Shown here: positions 59,361-64,000 of the stretch, one piece after another | Layout of the letters: each line of letters begins with the position of its first letter | How positions within the stretch are numbered: position 1 is the first letter of the stretch | From: Streptomyces sp. NBC_01451 | GTDB lineage: Bacteria; Actinomycetota; Actinomycetes; Streptomycetales; Streptomycetaceae | Length of the DNA: 64,000 nucleotides | Assembly: GCF_036227485.1 (NCBI RefSeq) | Contig: NZ_CP109479.1 | Coordinates: forward strand, 5,766,001-5,830,000 | Reading direction: 5' to 3' | Translations under genes and position numbers: made by a program | Notes under the pieces: generated by a model | Database searches by the model: none | What the model was told of the DNA's origin: nothing | Seen by the model: the letters and a program-made list of their open reading frames with translations, nothing else

Positions 59361-60667
59361 CCGCTGTCGACCACTCGCTGGTCAAGCGGTTCCGGCAGGA
59401 AGCCGGTGACCGGATCTCCGAGCAGCGTCGGCTCGACCAGGTCTCCAACGTCACGCCGATGTCCGGTGAGGACGAGCGGCAGTACGCGCGGGCCGTCATC
59501 GCCCAGATCCTTGAGGACCACGCCCGGACGGAGATCAACGCCGGGCGTACGCCACTGGATGCCGAGACCGAGGAGCAGTACGCGGCCGCCGTGCACGCCG
59601 CGCTGTTCGGCGTCGGGCGGCTGCAGCCGCTGCTCGACAACGTCGACGTCGAGAACATCGACATCAACGGGTACGACCAGGTCTTCGTCGGGTATTCGGA
59701 CGGACGCGAGGTCGCCGGTGACCCGGTGGCGGAGTCCGACGAGGAGCTCATCGAGCTCATTCAGGTGCTCGGCGCCTACTCCGGGCTCTCCTCCCGGCCC
59801 TTCGACTCCGCCAATCCGCAGCTCGACCTGCGGCTGCCGGACGGGTCCCGACTGTCCGCCGTCATGGATGTGACCCGGCGCCCCGCGCTCTCCATCCGTC
59901 GCGCGCGCATGGGGAAGGTCTTCATCTCCGATCTTGTTGGCAACGGCACCGTGACTCCGGAAGTCGCGCACTTCATGGCCTGTGCCGTGCGCGCCCGGAA
60001 GAACATCATGATCGCGGGCGCCACCAACGCCGGTAAGACGACGCTGCTTCGGGCCCTCGCCAACGAGATCCCGCCGCACGAACGCCTCATCACCGTCGAA
60101 CGTGCGCTGGAGCTGGGCCTCGACCAGTTTCCCGAACTCCACCCCAACGTCGTGGCGTTCGAGGAGCGGCTGCCCAACTCCGAGGGCCAGGGCATGATTT
60201 CGATGGCCGAGCTGGTGCGGCGGTCGCTGCGTATGAACCCCTCGCGCGTCATCGTCGGTGAGGTGCTCGGCGACGAGATCGTGACGATGCTCAACGCGAT
60301 GTCGCAGGGCAACGACGGCTCGCTCTCCACGATCCACGCGAACAGCTCGCACGAGGTCTTCAACCGTATTTCCACGTACGCGCTCCAGGCGAAGGAGCGG
60401 CTGCCCATCGAGGCCAGCCAGATGCTCGTCGCGGGCGCGGTGAACTTCGTCGTCTTCATCCAGCGGCGCAACAACTACCAGACGGGCGGCCGGCTCCAGC
60501 GCATGGTGACGTCGGTCCGCGAGGTCAACGGCGTGGACGGCCGCGTGCTGTCCAGCGAGGTCTTCGCCGAGACCCCGGACGGCCGCGTCGTGCCGCACGC
60601 GCCCCTCTCCTGCCTCGACGATCTGGTCGCGCACGGGTACCGGTTGCCCGGCGGGAACTGGGGGTGA
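59357..60667 (+). CDS. cpaF: Tad pilus/type II-family secretion ATPase CpaF (TadA)
   Basis: 436 residues from the ATG at 59357, overlapping the previous stop. Walker A IAGATNAGKTTLLRAL at about 217-232, the Asp/His-box region ERLITVERALELGL, Walker B RVIVGEVLGDE, and SLSTIHANSS. These match CpaF/TadA hexameric ATPases that power pilus assembly and retraction. The N-terminal domain includes VENIDINGYDQVFVGYSDGR, typical of the family. Confidence 0.95.
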   Translation: MTAVDHSLVKRFRQEAGDRISEQRRLDQVSNVTPMSGEDERQYARAVIAQILEDHARTEINAGRTPLDAETEEQYAAAVHAALFGVGRLQPLLDNVDVENIDINGYDQVFVGYSDGREVAGDPVAESDEELIELIQVLGAYSGLSSRPFDSANPQLDLRLPDGSRLSAVMDVTRRPALSIRRARMGKVFISDLVGNGTVTPEVAHFMACAVRARKNIMIAGATNAGKTTLLRALANEIPPHERLITVERALELGLDQFPELHPNVVAFEERLPNSEGQGMISMAELVRRSLRMNPSRVIVGEVLGDEIVTMLNAMSQGNDGSLSTIHANSSHEVFNRISTYALQAKERLPIEASQMLVAGAVNFVVFIQRRNNYQTGGRLQRMVTSVREVNGVDGRVLSSEVFAETPDGRVVPHAPLSCLDDLVAHGYRLPGGNWG

Positions 60668-60673
60668 GTGACC

Positions 60674-61711
60674 ATGATCATGACGACAACTAGCGGCAAC
60701 GCGTCGGCGTACGGGGACACGTACTCGGCGGCGGCCGGTTCGCTCGGCTCCATGGGCGGACTGTTCTCCATCGAGGTCCTGTACTCGCTCGGCGCCGGCA
60801 TCGCCGTCGGCGGCGGGCTCGCGCTGCTCGCGGTCGCGATCCGCGGACTGCCGGTCAAGCCGGAACACGAGAAGCAGAAGGCCAGCGAGCGCGCGAACGA
60901 ACTCATCCGGTTCGCGGGGCAGCGCGGCTCGCTCGCCGCCCTCGTCGGACTCGCCGTGCTGCTGCTCACGCGGTGGGCGGTGGCCGGCATCGCGGCCGGC
61001 GTTCTCGTCTTCTTCTGGGACCGGCTCTTCGGCGGCGCGGCGGAGGAACGGGCCGGAATGCGGCGCGTGGAGGCCCTCGCATCCTGGACGGAGTCGCTGC
61101 GCGACACGATCGCCGGTGCGGTCGGTCTGGAGCAGGCGATCCCGGCGTCGGCGCGCGCGGCGGCACCGGTACTGCGTCCGCACCTGGACGCGATGGTCGA
61201 CCGGCTCCGCTCCCGCACCCCGCTCCCCGACGCGCTCCAGCAGCTCGCCGACGAGATCGACGACGCGTCCGCGGACATCATCGTCGCGGCGCTCATCCTC
61301 AACTCGCGGCTGCGCGGCCCGGGTCTGCGGCAGGTCCTGGGCGCTCTCGCGAAGTCGGCGCGCGAGGAGGTCGACATGCGGCAGCGCGTCATGGCGCAGC
61401 GGTCGTCAACTCGGCGGTCCGTACAGATCGTTGTGGTGGTGTCGGTGGGCTTCGTCCTCGGACTCGCCATCTTCAACCGGGAGTTCGTCGAGCCGTACGG
61501 AACGCCGATCGGACAGCTCGTCCTCGCGTGCGTCTGCGGCCTGTTCGCGCTCGGCTTCTGGTGGCTGCGGAAGCTGTCGACCATCGAGACACCCGAACGC
61601 TTCCTGGTACGGGACGACACGTCCGTGCGGTTCGTGCGGCCACCCCAGACGCCGGCTCAAGGGGCGCAAGGACAGCCGCCGTACGGTGCTGAAGAGGGGG
61701 TTCGTCGATGA
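60674..61711 (+). CDS. tadB: Tad pilus inner-membrane platform protein TadB
   Basis: 345 residues from the ATG at 60674, six bases after GGGGGTGA; a GTG at 60668 is an alternative. Membrane helices at about 25-50, 80-105, 250-270 and 280-300. The T2SSF (GspF-like) cytoplasmic domain lies between (VEALASWTESLRDTIAGAVGLEQAIPASA). TadB and TadC form the platform that works with CpaF. Confidence 0.9.
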   Translation: MIMTTTSGNASAYGDTYSAAAGSLGSMGGLFSIEVLYSLGAGIAVGGGLALLAVAIRGLPVKPEHEKQKASERANELIRFAGQRGSLAALVGLAVLLLTRWAVAGIAAGVLVFFWDRLFGGAAEERAGMRRVEALASWTESLRDTIAGAVGLEQAIPASARAAAPVLRPHLDAMVDRLRSRTPLPDALQQLADEIDDASADIIVAALILNSRLRGPGLRQVLGALAKSAREEVDMRQRVMAQRSSTRRSVQIVVVVSVGFVLGLAIFNREFVEPYGTPIGQLVLACVCGLFALGFWWLRKLSTIETPERFLVRDDTSVRFVRPPQTPAQGAQGQPPYGAEEGVRR

Positions 61712-62631
61712 ACGACCTGACCATGCCGGTAGTGGTCGGCGCCACCCTGGGCCTCGGCATCTACGTCCTCGTACGGGCGTTGATGCCGTCGAAGCGGAGT
61801 GCGGTCTCGCAGGTCGCGCGCGTCGACGCGATGCGGGCGCGGGGAACGGCGTACGAGTCGGCCCATCGCACCCAGGACGCCGGCCGGATCGGCTCGTTCC
61901 AGGCCCAAGTGGGCGCCCGTGTCTCGGACTTCTACTTCCAGCAGGGCTGGGAGCAGCGCTCGTTGCGGGCCGACCTGGCCGTCCTGGACCGGAGTTGGGA
62001 GAACTTCCTCGCGACGAAGGTGCTGCTGGGCGCGGCCGGTCTGTTCTTCGGCCCGTTCCTCTTCGTCATCGTCCTGACGCTGGGCCTCGGCAGGAGCCCG
62101 GCCATCCCGGTCTGGATGGCACTGCTCTTCGCGCTGATCTTCTTCTTCCTGCCCGACCTGGAGGTACGCCGGGACGCGGCCGACAAGCGGCGCGACCTGC
62201 GGCGCGTGATCGGGGCGTATCTCGACCTGGTGTCGATGAGCCTGGCCGGCGGACGGGGTCTGCCCGAGGCGCTGATGGCGGCGGCGGAGGTGTCGGACGG
62301 CTGGGCCACCCAGCGCATCCGCAACGCCCTCGCGGACGCCCGTATCACCGGCACCAGCCAGTGGCAGGCGCTCGGTGCGCTGGGCGAGGAGCTGGGTGTC
62401 GAGGAACTCAAGGACCTCTCCGCCTCCCTCGCCCTCGTGGCGGACGACGGCGCGAAGGTTCGCGAGTCGCTCGCCTCCCGCGCGGAAACCATGCGGCACC
62501 GCGAACTGGCGGAGATCGAGGGCAGCGCGGGCGAGAAGTCGCAGTCGATGCTCGTGGCGCAACTGCTGCTGTGCGCAGGGTTCCTGGTGTTCCTGATCTA
62601 TCCGGCGGCGATGCGCGTGTTCCAGGTCTAG
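61708..62631 (+). CDS. tadC: Tad pilus inner-membrane platform protein TadC
   Basis: 307 residues, with an ATGA overlap to tadB. Membrane helices at about 4-22, 108-128, 135-150 and 285-305. The T2SSF domain includes AYLDLVSMSLAGGRGLPEALMAAAEVSDGW and is followed by EELGVEELKDLSASLALVADDGAKV. It is the second platform subunit. Confidence 0.9.
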   Translation: MNDLTMPVVVGATLGLGIYVLVRALMPSKRSAVSQVARVDAMRARGTAYESAHRTQDAGRIGSFQAQVGARVSDFYFQQGWEQRSLRADLAVLDRSWENFLATKVLLGAAGLFFGPFLFVIVLTLGLGRSPAIPVWMALLFALIFFFLPDLEVRRDAADKRRDLRRVIGAYLDLVSMSLAGGRGLPEALMAAAEVSDGWATQRIRNALADARITGTSQWQALGALGEELGVEELKDLSASLALVADDGAKVRESLASRAETMRHRELAEIEGSAGEKSQSMLVAQLLLCAGFLVFLIYPAAMRVFQV

Positions 62632-62710
62632 CCGTTCCAGTACTGCCAACGGTCAATGCCCAATGCCCAATCCCCAATGCCAAAAGAATTGCTTGAGAGG
62701 ACAACTCGCC

Positions 62711-62971
62711 ATGAACGGTTTGAACGGGCGGAACTTCAGCACCGGGATCCCCGCAATGGACTTCCTGGTCACCTTCCTCCAGGGCCGCGTGCAGCGTGCC
62801 CGCTCCGGTGAACTGGACCGCGGCGCGTCCGCGGTCGAGTGGGTCATCATCTCCGCGGTCGTCGTGGCGATCGTCGGCGTGGTCGCCGCGATCATCAACA
62901 CCGCGCTGAGCGACGGCGCCAACAAGGTCGGCGACTGCATCAAGGGCGCCAAGGCAAGCGGCACCTGCTGA
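62711..62971 (+). CDS. flp: Flp-type pilin
   Basis: 86 residues from the ATG at 62711, after GAGAGGA. The N-terminal 40 residues are a long leader. The class III cleavage motif RG/ASAVEWVIIS has Gly at -1, Glu at +5 and Trp at +6 where Tyr is usual. A 20-residue hydrophobic helix follows, then a short tail with two Cys (DCIKGAKASGTC). It is the main subunit of the pilus. A short CCAATGC-type repeat lies just upstream at about 62651-62684. Confidence 0.85.
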   Translation: MNGLNGRNFSTGIPAMDFLVTFLQGRVQRARSGELDRGASAVEWVIISAVVVAIVGVVAAIINTALSDGANKVGDCIKGAKASGTC

Positions 62972-62990
62972 TCGCACGTACGGAAACGGG

Positions 62991-63554
62991 GTGTACGGGG
63001 TCGAGTTGACGGGGTTGCTCGTGGGTGGCACAGGCAGATGGGTACGCCGCAGGGTGGAGGCCGCACGGAAGTCGGCGTCCGCCCGCGGTGATGCCGGGGC
63101 GTCCGGCTCCGGCATGCCCGGTTCCGGTGCGACCGGCTCCCGAAGGTCCGGCTGCCGCACGTCCGACTCCGGCATGACCGCGATCGAGTTCGTGCTGCTG
63201 ACACCCGTACTCTTCTTCATGATCTTCGCGACGGTGCAGTTCGCGCTGTACTTCTTCGCGGACCACGTCGCCCAGGCGGCTGCCCAGGCCGGTGCCCGCA
63301 AGGCCCGTGCCATGGCGCACGACCAGCCGGGCGCGTGGCGGGGCGAGGCGCAGGACGTGGTGGACAGCTACATCCGGCAACTGGGCCCGACCCTGGTCCT
63401 GTCCCCGGACGTGACGATGCTCCAGCCGGAGCAGAACACGGTGGGCGTGGAGATCACGGCACGGGTACCCACGGTCTTCCCGGGCTTCGACCTGACCGTA
63501 CACGCGCAGTCGGTGGGTCCGGTGGAGCGGTTCGTGCAGGACGGGGTGAACTGA
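62991..63554 (+). CDS. TadE-like minor pilin
   Basis: 187 residues from GTG; the first 60 residues are a basic, Gly/Ser-rich leader. The prepilin-like site SG/MTAIEFVLLTPVLFF has Glu at +5, followed by a membrane helix. The C-terminal external domain includes VPTVFPGFDLTVHAQSVGPVERF. TadE-like pseudopilins are processed by the prepilin peptidase and are needed for Flp pilus assembly. Confidence 0.85.
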   Translation: MYGVELTGLLVGGTGRWVRRRVEAARKSASARGDAGASGSGMPGSGATGSRRSGCRTSDSGMTAIEFVLLTPVLFFMIFATVQFALYFFADHVAQAAAQAGARKARAMAHDQPGAWRGEAQDVVDSYIRQLGPTLVLSPDVTMLQPEQNTVGVEITARVPTVFPGFDLTVHAQSVGPVERFVQDGVN

Positions 63555-63973
63555 TGAACCCGCCTTCCCGCGTGCGCGATTACGGCGACCGCGGCCTGTC
63601 CACCATCGAGGTGGTGATCCTCGCCCCGGTGATGATCATGTTCATCCTGGTGCTGGTGGCCTTCGGGCAACTGGTCGACGGGCGCGGGGCACTCGACGGG
63701 GCCGCGCGGGACGCGGCCCGGGCCGGGTCGATCCAGAAGGACCACGTGACGGCGATGGCGGAGGCCAGGAAGGCGGCCGAGGCCGACCTCACGGACGTCT
63801 GCTCGGGCCCGGTCACCGTGACCCAGACCAGCACGGGCTTCGAGCCCGACACCATCTTCTCGGTCGAGGTGAGCTGCGAGGTGCGGGGTCTGGCGATGCT
63901 CGGCCTGGACATCCCGACGACGCTGACGGCGACCTTCAGCTCACCGCTGGACCCGTTCCGGAGGACAGCGTGA
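63554..63973 (+). CDS. TadE/TadF-like minor pilin
   Basis: 139 residues. Its ATG shares one base with the preceding stop (TGATG). The class III motif is RG/LSTIEVVILAPVMIMF with Glu at +5, followed by a membrane helix and an external domain with two Cys (VCSGPV, VSCEVRG). It is the second small pseudopilin of the operon. Confidence 0.85.
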   Translation: MNPPSRVRDYGDRGLSTIEVVILAPVMIMFILVLVAFGQLVDGRGALDGAARDAARAGSIQKDHVTAMAEARKAAEADLTDVCSGPVTVTQTSTGFEPDTIFSVEVSCEVRGLAMLGLDIPTTLTATFSSPLDPFRRTA

Positions 63974-64000
63974 CGCTGAGACCGAGGGTGCCATCCGCCG
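63970..64000 (+). CDS. Start of the next Tad operon gene (clipped by window edge)
   Basis: A GTG overlapping the previous stop by four bases (GTGA) opens a frame beginning VTLRPRVPSA. Only ten codons are visible. By position it is probably a TadG-like membrane protein of the same operon. Confidence 0.5.
   Translation, partial: MTLRPRVPSA

Overview
The window reads as chromosomal DNA of a Streptomyces or a very close actinomycete. G+C is high, most third codon positions are G or C, GTG starts are frequent, and neighbouring genes often overlap by four bases (ATGA or GTGA). The gene content fits too: futalosine-route menaquinone genes, a DUF397/DUF5753/ATPase trio, ECF sigma clusters and a Tad-type pilus operon. 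From memory, the order of the mqn genes, the cold-shock gene, mqnA, a kinase and an FtsK-type ATPase resembles the S. coelicolor SCO4490 to SCO4530 region; this was not checked by alignment.

Layout. 1-3.1 kb: end of a UvrA-like gene, a gene remnant, and a divergent TetR/NmrA pair. 3.4-6.8 kb: a minus-strand ECF sigma operon (sigma factor, membrane-anchored partner, acyltransferase, SAM methyltransferase). 7.1-10.9 kb: acyl-CoA oxidase, NCS1 permease, small membrane protein. 11.0-16.0 kb: menaquinone genes mqnL, mqnP, mqnM and mqnE around an Lrp/AsnC regulator; mqnA lies apart at 31.6 kb. 16.1-31.3 kb: acetyltransferase, TetR regulator, MaoC hydratase, acyl-CoA ligase, LysR regulator, CEO-synthase-like oxidoreductase, WhiJ-type trio, YciI-like protein, Tat-exported flavoprotein, DsbA-like lipoprotein, methyltransferase and cold-shock protein.

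32.5-57.3 kb is the most distinctive part: a type VII secretion (T7SS)-associated island. A receptor-type Ser/Thr kinase converges on a 1534-residue EssC/EccC-like ATPase (ubiquitin-like and FHA-like N-terminus, two membrane helices, three FtsK domains). A divergent Esx protein follows. Two paralogous gene modules then face each other in inverted orientation (40.8-45.3 kb plus strand, 45.8-49.1 kb minus strand). Each has an Esx-like small protein, a large protein with a T7SS-signal-type N-terminus and hydrophobic helices, a membrane protein, and two small proteins I infer to have a PsbP/Mog1-like fold. Next come a lipoprotein/secreted-protein pair, a decayed acyl-CoA dehydrogenase with a hexanucleotide repeat, and a 1582-residue RHS protein with the same T7SS-type N-terminus, a likely HNH/EndoVII-type toxin C-terminus and a probable immunity gene. 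No eccB, eccD, eccE or mycP is visible here.

57.7-64.0 kb: the start of a tightly coupled Tad/Flp pilus operon (SAF-domain protein, CpaE-like, CpaF, TadB, TadC, Flp pilin, two TadE/F-like minor pilins and a clipped next gene).

I saw no rRNA, tRNA, CRISPR array, transposase or integrase. All assignments come from reading motifs by eye; no database search was run.
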